A stretch of 64,000 nt of DNA from Megaleporinus macrocephalus (lineage: Eukaryota; Chordata; Actinopteri; Characiformes; Anostomidae), in contig CM038706.1 of the NCBI GenBank assembly GCA_021613375.1, forward strand, positions 21,580,866 through 21,644,865. Reading direction: 5' to 3'. This document shows, in pieces, positions 42,514 to 54,296 of the stretch. The notes beneath the pieces were generated by a model. It made no database searches, was not told the DNA's origin, and was given only the letters and a program-made list of their open reading frames with translations. A program made the translations under genes and the position numbers. Positions within the stretch are counted from its first letter, which is position 1; each line of letters opens with the position of its first letter.

Positions 42514-43268
42514 GCATTATAAAAAAGATGCGTTTTAACAGGTTTATTTTTACCACTGTGTTCATTACCTCTTCTTTTAACATCACTCTTTAAGCTTTTG
42601 GGAACTGAGGAGATGGATTGCTGAAATGAATATGCTTGATATAGAATTTTTAGGGGGAACATTTTGGGGGCTCCTTTGTGACATACTTTCTTTAACCTTA
42701 TGGCAAATGTTTTCGGTTGGCGACCAGTCTGTGCTGCAGGCAGGCTAGTTTGGCACCTGGAATTTTTTATTACAGAGCAATGATGCTGTTATACGTGCAG
42801 AATGTGGTTTGTTATTGTTTTGCTGCAATACGTTAGGCCTTCTCTGTAAAAAGATGGCAGCATATCTTCGTTGTCCAAAGAAAAAATAATAACTTTGAAC
42901 CAGTAGGCAAATGGAATGGAAAAGATGTAATGGAAAAGAGGTTTTATTTGGGGTTTAGAGTGTTCCAAACAATACAAATGACATCTACTGTGATGATCAC
43001 AGCATCCATGATTTGGTTCCTCTTTGAGTTGTTCTTTTTATACCCACTCATGTTACTGATCTCCTGTCAGTTAACCTAGCTGTGAGTTGTGAGATGTTAT
43101 ACCAGGTATACAGCTTTTGTTGCCTGATCTCAACTGTTGCCTGATCGCATCATGTTCAGAGGACGCATATATTTTTGAACAACCAATACAAATTCTTAAT
43201 TCAATATATTGTTTTTACTATTATGCTTTAAACATTCTGATTTACATTTTGCACACAACTCAATATTT

Positions 43269-43269
<1 letters not shown>

Positions 43270-43302
<33 letters not shown>

Positions 43303-43344
43303 TTCTTTCTTCTTCTTCTTCTTTTTATTATTATTATTATTATC
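43270..43344. repeat. Compound (TAA)n-(TTC)n-(TTA)n microsatellite
   Basis: A TAA run, then a TTC run, then a TTA run. The TAA and TTA parts are complementary and could pair in single strands. Confidence 0.9.
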
Positions 43345-43620
43345 ATGGCTTGCTTTGTTGGTGGAATTGTTAAGGGTACACGTTTTGTATTTGCATTAAA
43401 ATGTCAAAAGAGATGTCCAATCAGTTCGATTGACTTATTAAAGATTACAACTTTTCTAGATACAGTGTAAATTTTTAATTTATTGTTCTCAGATATATAT
43501 ATTCGTAGAATATGCTGGGCTCGTCGTTTGAGGATCTCTCAGTAGTTTCGATTCCTCGCTGTGAGAAGCAGAATTGGAACACGTCGGCGGGAGGAGGGTC
43601 CACCTAGCTACTGGCGGTTG

Positions 43621-43632
43621 ACGCATGCGCAC
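43621..43632 (+). promoter_or_regulatory. NRF1-like site in the ttc31 promoter
   Basis: ACGCATGCGCAC is close to the palindromic NRF1 consensus. It lies about 155 bp upstream of the ttc31 ATG in a locally GC-rich stretch without a TATA box. Function is inferred. Confidence 0.4.
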
Positions 43633-43786
43633 TGTGCACTCTCTGCGCAGCGTTCAAAGGTGAGGCAGGAGAGAAGCGTGCGGAGGAGCGCTCGGATAAT
43701 GCTAAAGTTAGAGAGACCTAAGTGAACTTTTATTAGCAATAAATTTACTTTACATCTTTAAATATATACATATATAAGAATTAAAT

Positions 43787-46700
43787 ATGTCTAGAAGAGA
43801 GCCATTTGGACCAGGTAAGTGTCTTTTTTTCTTCTTGCGGCAGTACTCACAGGCTGCTCCAGTTCCTCCAAACTTTAGCTAATGTTAGCGCGCTAGCTAG
43901 GTAAACATCTGTTGTTTATAGTCTAACTTTGTGTTGATTTAAAGATTGCCTCTCGAACGAATGTATGTAGTTGCTGTGTTGTCTTGATGATTTGCTTTGG
44001 TTATATTTTGTATCGTTATTCTAGCGACCTTTTGTCTGAGTCATAGAAGTATTTCTTGTTTTCGCTGCTTAGACTCTTGGTCGGCAGCGTTATCGTTTGT
44101 CAAGGCTGTAGAGTAACTTACCGTCCCCGCATTCCTAGCGGTTTAGTCTGATACTTGTATTATTGTGTCTTGTAAAGAACACCTAGTCTTACTCCTCGAT
44201 GTTTTTTAAACGCGTGGTACATCGTTCAAAGCGGCTTCACTAGCTAACTCTCTATACTTTTGTTTTTAGATTGCTTCCGTCTGCGTGAAAACGTACGCGT
44301 CATGCAAGCACATGTAAGTATGTTTTGATCTGTTTATTTAGAGAAATTCTAATTTGATTTCCTTCTCCACCCACCCAAGTTGTTTTAAATAAGTTTGGCG
44401 GGTTTAGCTTTAATGAGTGTAATATGTTAAATCTTCTGTGATATATCTTTTCGTCATGTCTTATTCCTCTTTTAAGGTCTATTCTTTTTTTCTTCTTCCA
44501 CAGGGGGCTATGGTGGACTTCCTCCATGGAAGACGTCTGATGGATGCCTTGAGTTTCAGTTATGGAATGGGTACGATGTGTCCTTCTCTATGTTTTGTTT
44601 TTCATACACATGGTTAAACATGTTAGGTCATCTCTTAGTTAGTTTGACCCACAGACTGATCCAGACTTAAGGAACTTTAGTGTACTGTACTGCCCTCTCA
44701 GACCTGCATTCGGATGTGATTTCACACAGTGGTTGAGAGGTTTATGCATAAGCTGTACGTTGCACTTTATTTCAAAGAGGGCGAGAAGGCAATTAAGAAA
44801 CATTTTAAACACTAAAGCATCTCAAATGGCTCCTTACTGTCTACAAAGTGCAGTATGTGAGATGAAATTTGGTATTTGACCCAAAAATAGTGATGTATAT
44901 ATCCTGTTGCAAATGTGACTGCAACTCAGATGCTCTGTCTTAGACATATTATGCAGTATTTGAGTGCTAGAGTCATTGTTATCCATATGTAGTGCAGCTA
45001 CATAGGAAGCAGGGAGCTGTTTGTGATTCAGCCTCAGGTGATCATGGGGGAAAAAAAATTATTTTGCAGTTGAGCCGGTCAGGCTGGCTGTGTAAAGGAG
45101 CGGCTAATCAGTCATTTACCCCTGTGCTTGCTCAAAGGCAGCCTGCAGTACACAGGTATACTTTAGTACTAACGAAGTCCAAACTGATGCTACAAGTTTT
45201 AAATAGTGCTGGTCTGAAAGCGTAGAAGCTAAAGTTGGGTTACTGCAGATTTGCATATCAATACCACTAACATGTTCATTTCAGCGATGGTCATAGCACA
45301 TGCATGTACCTGTGGGAAATTTGATAGGGGTGTAATATTCCAAGAACTCCCTGATTACGCAGGAAAGCCTCAGGTTGTATGTTGAGATGTGTCAGTGTAT
45401 CTTACAGTGTTTAAATGTGCTGTAACAGTGGAATTTGATCCGAACTTGGTGCTATGAGTGTGCTGTTGCAAGTGTATTAGCACAATGACATGACCTTGCA
45501 GTACACTGGCTGTAAAATATGACTGCATGCATACTTCTGTTGTGCCTTCTGGGTTCTAATCTTTCATAATCTTCCATCAAAATCCAGTTGTTTTGGTGAA
45601 GTAGCTGTAAATGTAAATAGTAACACAGGATAAGTTCACAGAGACACACTCAATTAGAGGTTTGGTGTGAGGCTTTCATCCTAACAACATGTTTGTTTTT
45701 TAGGTCTGGATGGCTACCCTACTGAGTTTGTGGATTATGTGGAGTCAGAGGAAGATGATGATGATGACGATGACTACAATGATTTTGGCAGCCAAAATAG
45801 ATACTGTGGTTTCTCTCCGAAATTTCTAGATAAAGGATCTCCAAACCCACGGCCTGCAATAGCCTGCTTTAAAACAGTCAAACGCATCTCACCAGAGGTT
45901 AGTGCTGCACTCCTGTGTCTCGGTTAATAAACCTGAGTGCTCAGTCTGAGATTGCTACATGTGTAACATGTTTTGCACTTTTAGGAGGCTGCAAAAAATG
46001 CTAAGGAACTTGTAGATGAAGAGGAAAAAATTAAGAAAAAAGCAGAAAAGAAAAAGCAGAAAAAAATGGTAACGTGAAACACCTTCTTCTGTCAAGACAA
46101 TGAACCCAAACTCAAATATTGTTTAGTTTACATCTGTTTCTGATGTCCCACAGCGGCAGCGAGAGAGGCGTCGACAAGAAAAACTAGAAAAGGAAAATGC
46201 AGAAAAAGATAAAAACAAAAAGGTAAGGTGATGGGTATGACCTTCCGGAATTTGGCAAGTGATTTTCTTATGGCACTGTTTATTATATGTTCTGCTACGT
46301 CACAGCCAATGGGATTTTTCATTGTTTTTCTCTTTTGTATTTTGCGTTGTGTAGGTCGACTCTGGTACAAGGAAATCTAAGCCTGCAGAAAAAGGTCATA
46401 AAAATATAAATAAAATAAATAACAGTGCCCCTCTACCTCCTGATCCTGGCTCAAAGATCTCCTCTGTAGCTACAGACAGCAGCGACAGCTCTGATGAGGA
46501 AGATGATGAGGATGAGGATGATGACGATGGCGAAAGTGTAGCTGATGATCTCCAGGTTGATATTTGTGTCCTACTTACTGAAACATCACATGTGCTTTTG
46601 TTTAAATAACTTGTAAGCATTTTGCGTTGTATGTGTTTCAGGAGCTGGACATGAACAGCTGCTTTGTTACAAATGCTGCAGCCATTGCCAAACGCAAACT

Positions 46701-49700
46701 CGAGTGCAAACCTAAATCTGATAGAAAAGGCAAAAAAGCTGAGAACTCCAGAAAATGTGTGGGAGAAAAGAAAAGAGGAGCGGAGCCCCAGATTAAGGTT
46801 GGTGAAAAAATACTGTTTTAAGATTTGTTTAAAAAGATTAAGAGAGTATAGGAGTTTATTTTTTGTGGAACATCTGCTTTATGGATATGCATGTTTGTAT
46901 TATATGTATTATTTTTAGTTAAAAATCTAAAGGTAAAGTGAATGTTCTATTCACACATGGAACTGGAGAGTGGATATGTGACTTGTTTGACATTACATGC
47001 ATTAAGGGGGGAAAACTGATGTTGTTATGACGCTTTAAAACTCTCAACTACAGGATTATGACAACTCTGAGGGGTCAGGAGAGGCTGTAAATGACTTTGT
47101 CACAAAGAGCATGGAGCTAGCAGGTATGTATAATCCTGGAAGTGATTTCCATATCCAGATATGGTTCTCCAGTTATTACTGTGTACTCCTATATGTTTAT
47201 ATTATTTCCTTTTACTTTCAGTTATGGGCAATGCATATGCTCAAACAGGGAATTTGGATATGGCGGTGAAGTTTTTTACCGATGCTATTAAACACAATCC
47301 TAAAGAGTTTAAGTGAGTATTTGGCAGCAGAGCGTAAATGTGTAACCTTTTGATGCTACAGTATTTACAGCTATTTTATACTTTTTTACTTTACTTGTAT
47401 CTTTTTTGTGGTGTTACAACATATTAGACACAGTTTATGAGGAAACCTTTGTCATTAATACTATCTGTAGAACGTCATGTGGGTTTCCCAGGTGTGGCAT
47501 GTAGTTATAAAAATAATACTTACTGTGTGTGTCTTTCTAACAGATTGTTTGGGAATCGCTCCTACTGTTATGAGAAAATGCAAGAGTATGAGAAGGCCTT
47601 AATAGATGCTGATATTGCTCTGTCTTTAAACCCTACATGGGTTAAAGGACTGTACAGGAAAGGCAAAGCACTGGTTGGGCTTAAGGTACAGTTGTGATAA
47701 TTAGATTAAAATTACTGACTCCCTTTACCTGATACTGAAGCATAATGCTACCTTATAAAAAGCTGGTTATTTAAAAAATGATCTCTTCTCATGTCTTAGA
47801 GATACTATGATGCTTGCCTGACCTTTAAGGAAGTTTTAAAGTTGGACAGTTCCTGTACTGATGCTGCGCAAGAGCTGATGAGGGTACAGATAATGCAGTT
47901 AATGGTAAGTAAAGTGGTGGGTTTGTCTGTCTGTTTTTAGTTATTAAGGGGTAAAGATATGAGCAGCTTGCCTTTTTGGGGGTACAACATGAGGACTAAA
48001 CAAATCTGTACGTGCCAAAACTTAATCGAATATAATGCAGACTCTTTAGTGGGACATACATAAATTCATGGTTTATGCTAAATCACTGTGTGTGCGCAAG
48101 TTGTTTACTGACTTTGTATTTGATCTGTCTTTGAAATTTTACTCTCATAGAAGTGTCATGCTTGAAGATTACAGGAACTCAACAGCATTTGCATTGCTTA
48201 AACTCACTTTGCCATCACTCCTTTAGACTCACTAGGCACACACAAAATGTTTTTTTGTCTTGTGTCTGCAGGATATGGGTTTCACTCGAGAGCAGAGTTC
48301 AAATGCTCTGATCATACATGGGACAGTAGAAAAAGCCTTAGAAACTCTCTCTGGGTTGCAGGGTATAGTCACTTTTAACTTTTTACTGAATCAGTGTGTC
48401 ACAAGACCCTTTTAATATCCTATCATTCCTCAATTTCTTCTTCTCTGCCTGTCTCTGCAGGTAGTTTTACAACTGCCACTGTGCCTACTGAAGTGTCTGA
48501 AGAGGATTGGATATGTACACAGCGAAATCCTCAGTCTCATAAAGTCCCACTCAGAACAGTCCCTCAGAACCAGCCTAGAGCCAACACTACAGTCAAGTCT
48601 TCTGCCCAGTAAGAATTTTCCAATGTGCATACCTGCAAATACGCATAAATGACTGTGTACACATGGCCTAAGGGTAGTTTGTGCGTTTGCTTTTCCTGCC
48701 AGGGAGCTGTTTCCCATCTGGGTTGGGGACTTGGTGCCCGCCATATCAGAGTCAAAGATCTATGAGCTTTTCAGCGTGTAAGTTTGCTTCCTCAACCATA
48801 TTGTTTCTCAGTGCTTTCTAAAGCAACCACCCACCTTCTTACTGTTTAGGAATTTTAGTTTTCGTATTGTAAACCTTGTTAAAATGTGAAGACCTGCACT
48901 TAAAATTGTTTTACCATACTTTCAATTATCATGTGTGCTGAAACTATGTAGGAGGTGGAGTTCTGCTCCCTTTAGAGTCCAGTACTTTGCACTTTCTATC
49001 GTAATTATTATTGAAAAAACACAATGTACTGATTTCATAAACGGTTATGTTAAAACTGCTAGTTTAAACCTTTACAGTAGTTTAAACATTGTTTTTTCCC
49101 CTCCATTTTTGCACAACAGAATTGGTCCAGTTCATAGTGTAAGAGTACTGCAGGCAAAACGCTGTGCTTTTGTCAACTACATCAAGAAGGAGGACTGTGA
49201 GAAAGCCATCCGAGATATGCATGCAAGTATTCATTTAATTATGTGGTTATACGTTACTATCATATAAAAAACAAGTGGTAGTCATAAGAGCCTTTAACGT
49301 CTGTATTTACATCTTACAAGCCATGGGTGTACAAAATGTCTATAAAGGTCTCTGTTATGTGCACTACAACTAAAAGTACTGCTGCATTTAAGTAAATGAT
49401 AATAAAGCTTTGGGAAAGACTTAATGGTTCAAGTTACTTGCAAGAGGGTGACCTGCAGTTTAGTGCTGATTGCAGTCCAAGATGAGCAAAACTGTGTTTC
49501 TCAGCCTGATAACTTAGGCCAACAAAACAAGCTTGTTCAATAAGAAAAGAGATAAGTAAGATTCCTGTTGAAGAACACTCAACTTTTGCCTTAAGGTAAT
49601 CAGCTTACAGTGATATCCTAGTGTGTGAAATGCTTCATGTCAGTGCTTTAGGCATGTTCTGCAGGTGAGTAACTTGATTAGCATTGTGAAGACATTAGAA

Positions 49701-50342
49701 AGCATGTTGTTTGTATAGTTCTGCAGAAACACACAAAATATGGTACAAAATGTCTAAAGTGGTGGATGAGTTAAGAGCTCAAGGGGGCTGCAATCCTAAG
49801 TGTACTCTTATACAGACGGTGTATCCTGTCAACTTTTGCTTCAGTTTGATAATATATTTTGCTATTACACCAAATTTTCAACCTCCCCTAATGTGATTCT
49901 GTCTAGGCTAACTGTATATGTGTATGTATTACAGGGTTATGCGATTGCAGGGACTTCTCTTGTCGTGCGTTATCCTGACAGAGTCCACACACATCTTGGT
50001 GCTTCTAAAACGGCAACAGTAGACACAGGGAAGGTTAGGTGAGTGACTGCACATTTCTGTGCTTGTTCTTTTTTCCACTAACTGGTTCATCATTGGTTTG
50101 TCGTTATTGTTGTCTAGAATACAGATGACCATATAAAAACATTTTAAAAGCGAATATTACTTTTAAGATTTGGTTTCTCATTGACTTCACAGACTTATAT
50201 AGACATTATTTTTTCTTTTTTGGGCAGTAAACTATCTGAAGAGTGTTTTTTCTGGAGGACAACAGGCTGCATTAAGCACAATCGCTGCACTTACAAACAT
50301 GTACCAGAACACAAAGGCATTGATCGACCAAAAGCGAAATGA
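43787..50342 (+). CDS. ttc31: Tetratricopeptide repeat protein 31-like, with UBA-like, RRM and CCCH segments
   Basis: Eighteen exons: 43787-43814, 44270-44313, 44504-44570, 45704-45897, 45985-46068, 46154-46222, 46355-46555, 46642-46797, 47054-47123, 47222-47312, 47544-47685, 47800-47904, 48272-48362, 48461-48608, 48703-48777, 49120-49222, 49935-50038 and 50228-50342 (1887 nt, 628 residues, in frame). Order: an acidic N-terminal part; a charged helix rich in Lys/Glu (about 112-162); acidic Ser/Asp tract (about 205-228); TPRs at about 300-405 (LFGNRSYCYEKMQEYEKAL, NPTWVKGLYRKGKAL); a UBA-like helix set (MDMGFTREQSSNAL, about 417-447); an RRM (IWVGDL … KRCAFVNY, about 500-575); and a C-x7-C-x5-C-x3-H zinc finger (Cys597, Cys605, Cys611, His615). 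The charged helix and TPRs match TTC31. Intron 16 has a GC donor. The cellular role is unknown; RNA binding is inferred from RRM and CCCH. Confidence 0.85.
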
Positions 50343-50970
50343 TGACGGAGTGATTGATGTTTATCCAACGGTGGATGTTCAACACATTTTATTACCCATG
50401 TAGTAAAGAAAGCTTTCAATGGAACACATTAAACAAATACCAAATACACTAGTAAACAAGTCAAAGGCAATTGCTGCAAAGCTCGTCTTCAGTATATATT
50501 TCTGTAACTGTCAAATCAATCACTAGAGTTGAAGCCTACTGTGATTGCCTTGTCTGTGGTTACATCTGAATTAATGTTAGATACACTGTGTGGGTAGCTT
50601 CACTCTAACCCCACACCAAATTGATCTAATCCCCACTTGTTTTAACAAGTGCTTGAAACTAGCCTCAATGTTCTTTGCCATAAGTATTTGGATTAAAGGC
50701 AAGTATTGCAAATGTATGTTTCAGTTCTTGCACATTGGATTATGTTAATTCTTTTATTTTTCTATAAAGACTTTTAAATTCACTTTTATGTCTTAATCCA
50801 GAGGGTGTTTTGATCTAGTCAAACTTAGGTCATGTAAAAAAAATCACTGCTCATCGTACTCTCCTCTGGTGTTTTATTTTCTGGTTTAATGGTGTTACAG
50901 GATGAGGAATATTAATCTAATTAGGGTTGCTGAAATAGCCAAATCTCTTTTATAAAGTGTAATAAACATG
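50343..50970 (+). terminator. ttc31 3' UTR with polyadenylation signal
   Basis: AATAAA at 50961-50966, about 620 nt beyond the stop codon, is the first convincing signal. The UTR is AT-rich and non-coding. Confidence 0.55.
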
Positions 50971-53164
50971 TAAAAAAACTTTTGGTATTATGTTGCCTTT
51001 TTTATAATCTTAAATCTTATGCACTGCATAGGATGCTTTGACATTGCACTGTAAATGTTTTGTGATCACACAAATCAATATCTCAAAGTCTTTGCCATAG
51101 TTTTAGTTTTATGTATACTCATGCAGACACAAGCCACAGGGTAAGCTCAAACATGGTCTTCTGGGTTCTATTCCCTTGGTTTTGTTCCACTTGGTCGTAA
51201 TATGATCATTGTTATATTTGTGTTGCATGCATCATCTATACAATTTATAAATATCTGCCTAATGCAATGATTGACCGTTAGCCAGGATTTGCAATTAAAT
51301 ACAGAATAAAGGCCCCTGGAGAAAGAGGGCGATGTGCATCAATGCTTCAATGAATCAAAATGCTGTTGTTTTTCAGCAAAAAGTCACTTAAAAAACAAAC
51401 CTCAAATCGTAGGCCAATGTTTGGATCCAGCCTTTTTGTGTGTGCTGAATTGGTGGTCTTTTAAAAGTCTTTAGCAGTTTTGAACTTATTTACTTATTCA
51501 CTTATTTGCTGTTCTCTCAGTGTTATGGGTAAATGGGCCACCCTTCATTCTTTAGCAAGATAACAGCCCCAAACAAAAGCTGTAGAGAAATTATCTAGCA
51601 AAGAAGGAATCTGAAGGACATGGACACTGCAGTTTACAGAACCCATCCCAATAACTGACTAGAGTTGAAGCAAAGTTACTGAAGGGAGTGAAAGTTTACT
51701 AGCCTTACAGGTTGTAAAGAAATTAGGTTTTTTTCTGGGACCGTCAGTCCTAGGTTTTGTGTTAATCAGATAACTGTTGTATAAAGGTAACTGAATCTTG
51801 CCCTTTATTTGATTCTAAGACATATTTATTTGGCTTTTGCTTCTCTGTGAGAGTTGTGATATGCACATGTTGTGTTTCCCATTCTCTTGCTTTCCGAACA
51901 CTGCAGTGCCTGGAAGCTCTTGAGAAAGGCCTTCAGAATGTTATAGTAACAGACGATAATAGCGGACCTATCTGTCTCTTAAAATGACTGAGACTCTGAG
52001 ACGAAGTGAGGTTTTCACCTCATTCACTCACTGCTGAAAATGTCGGTGGTATATGCAACAGATGCCAGAATACATCTTAGGTTTATTCTTGGAATTTAGC
52101 CCTAGTTACAAGAATACATCTTTGATATATTCATAAGTCTCGGTGAGCGGTACATCATAATCTTTGTGTGCTGATGTACTGAAATGCAAGGCTGGCAACA
52201 TATCTCTCTTTTAGGAAAGCGCTCAAGGTCTTGGAGCTTCTTAGATCAGGTTACTGCCAAGGTCTTTTCTCTGACAGGAAAAAAACAGAAATAAATTGTG
52301 TGTCCAAAACAACAATTTGTGTATTCAGTCTGCTGGGGAGGAAAGGACATTGAGGTGAGAACATGAAAGGAGTGTAGGGTGAAGAGTTGTGTGTGTGTGT
52401 GTGTGGGAGGGGGAGGGGGGGTCATTGAATACAAATCAATGAATAAGGTGACAAGATGAGCTTGACAGTCACCACTTTTCTGCATCTAAAGGTCATTTGC
52501 TAATGTACTGTAATGTAATGTAATGTACTGAGAATAACAACCACAAAATGTTGTAAAAGTATGTTTTATATTACCATTATGTTAACTCTAAAAGTGAGGT
52601 GTAATTTAAGAAAATCAGCAAAATATGTAAATATGTCGTTTGACCAGGAGCACCTAAACTTTACACATGGATGTATATTTTTGGTGTTTTGTCCATGTGA
52701 CATCTTACTGTTCTGATTTGGCTTGAAATTTCCACATATATGAAGCTCTTCATTTGATAGTTACCGATCTGTTTGGAATAGTAGTCTATAACAAGAAGAA
52801 ACTCCCCTATTAATAATATTAATAATGATACAAATGTGCTAAACAGTCATTCTTAATGTAGATTTAATCAAAATTCGACGTGAGCTCCTGTCATACGTTC
52901 GGCAGCTCAAAGTGCTTTAGAAGGTTGTCAACAGTAATGAACTGTGAGTAAAGTATGAGTGCTAATTTACAATCATATAAGCCATCGCACCGATTAAATA
53001 TATAAGATCTAAGTTAAAGAGATGTTTTTTAAAAGTGTGCACTGAGCTTGACTGACTAATATACGTTGGAATTGAGTTACACAGCTTAGAAGCATATTAA
53101 CAGAAAAAGTCTCTCCATGTGTTCTGTATATATATCTATATACAAGCACTTTGTGGCTTTACAC

Positions 53165-53405
53165 TACTACACTGCTGTGTCTGATCCACCTGTACCAGCA
53201 CAACACACCACAACCATATCAGTGTCCCTGCAGTGCTGCGAATGATCCTTCACCCTAAGAAAAATATCTGCTGAAGGTGTAAAAAGAGGACTAACAAAGT
53301 ATGCAGAGATACAAATGGATTATACTCTGTAATGGTACAACCACATAGTACGCCTCAATGGTAACTGGACCACTGCCATATAGGACGATGAGTGTAGAAA
53401 CAAGG
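53165..53405 (+). repeat. Dispersed repeat family B, copy 2
   Basis: Same family and orientation as 17970-18212; see the shared words given there. It is more diverged in the middle. Confidence 0.6.
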
Positions 53406-53470
53406 AGGTAGGTTTAATATTTCAATGCCAGATCTTACAAAAACACTGATTTTTGCAGTTTAGGATTCAT

Positions 53471-53735
53471 ATATTGTCGCTGTCCAATGAAAAACAATAT
53501 CTCAAAAATTGTAACTTTACAGGAAAGAACAAAAACATACTTTACTGTCAATGTAAGTCAATGGAACCAGAATTTTTTGTTGTTTTGGAGCACTTCTATT
53601 GGTCCATTCATCATGACATTTTCACACAATGTAAACGACCATTGGTGTGTTCGAATGATGTAGAAAACTCAAAAATCAACAAAAAAAAATCAACAAAAAT
53701 GGAGATGCATGTTTTTCATTGGACAGCGACGATAT
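53471..53735. mobile_element. MITE family A, copy 2
   Basis: 265 bp bounded by near-perfect ~25-bp terminal inverted repeats: atattgtcgctgtccaatga at the left and tcattggacagcgacgatat at the right. The interior matches 3388-3636. There is no open frame of note. This is the better preserved of the two copies. Confidence 0.85.
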
Positions 53736-54121
53736 GTAGTTCATGGGCTGGTAAGCAAACAGCATGTTTAGAAATATGTTTTAAAACAAACTATTCTAGT
53801 TCAACAAAAGCTATAGTGAAATATGGTTTTCAATAATATGGCTCTTTAATGTCATGCAGTAATAGCAGCAGTTGCAAATTAATTAATGTTTAATAATTTG
53901 GCTCCTATTACCAGATGCATTACTTCACATTTTTCAGCTTCCTTTTTTATTAATCTTCCTCTTTGGTTATGAAAGAAAAAAATGCTGCTGTGCTCATGAG
54001 GTTTTCTGAGAAAGAGAGAAACACAAGATCAACCTTCAGCTTTACTGCACTGTCATGCTCCTGATTGGCTGAGAGCGAGAAGCTGCTGTGTGTGCGAGAG
54101 TGGGTCTGTTCGTGTGCTCTC

Positions 54122-54128
54122 TATAAAG
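54122..54128 (+). promoter_or_regulatory. TATA box of the filament gene
   Basis: TATAAAG lies about 170 bp upstream of the ATG at 54297. That is a suitable distance for a start site near 54150 and a 5' UTR of about 145 nt. A TATA promoter fits a tissue-specific gene. Confidence 0.6.
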
Positions 54129-54296
54129 CCTGCTGCTCTGCAGTATTTCTGAACTGGTGCAGTGCCGGTTCATCTCCACTGATGGTGTGCAGAACAAGGG
54201 GGACTTAGAAGAAAAACTTCTCAATCAACCAAAAAGAAACCTTCACATGAACATCATTTAAAAACGAACCAAAAAAGCAACTAAAAATCCTGCAAC

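Larger units (their letters stand above)
42003..43786. other. Divergent intergenic region alms1 / ttc31
   Basis: Separates two genes transcribed away from each other. It contains two ATT/AAT microsatellites and the promoters of both genes. There is no coding exon. Confidence 0.6.
50971..54110. other. Intergenic between ttc31 and the filament gene
   Basis: Holds a GT microsatellite (about 52388-52410), a small ATGTA-type repeat near 52500, repeat family B copy 2 and MITE family A copy 2. No coding exon is supported. Confidence 0.5.

Noticed and set aside
42311..42662. Minus-strand frames with long Leu or Ile runs
   Set aside because: They are translations of an AAT microsatellite.
51900..52060. 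Possible small RNA with a hairpin (gaagtgaggttttcacctcattc)
   Set aside because: Only a short stem is seen, with no C/D, H/ACA or miRNA-type arrangement that I could support.
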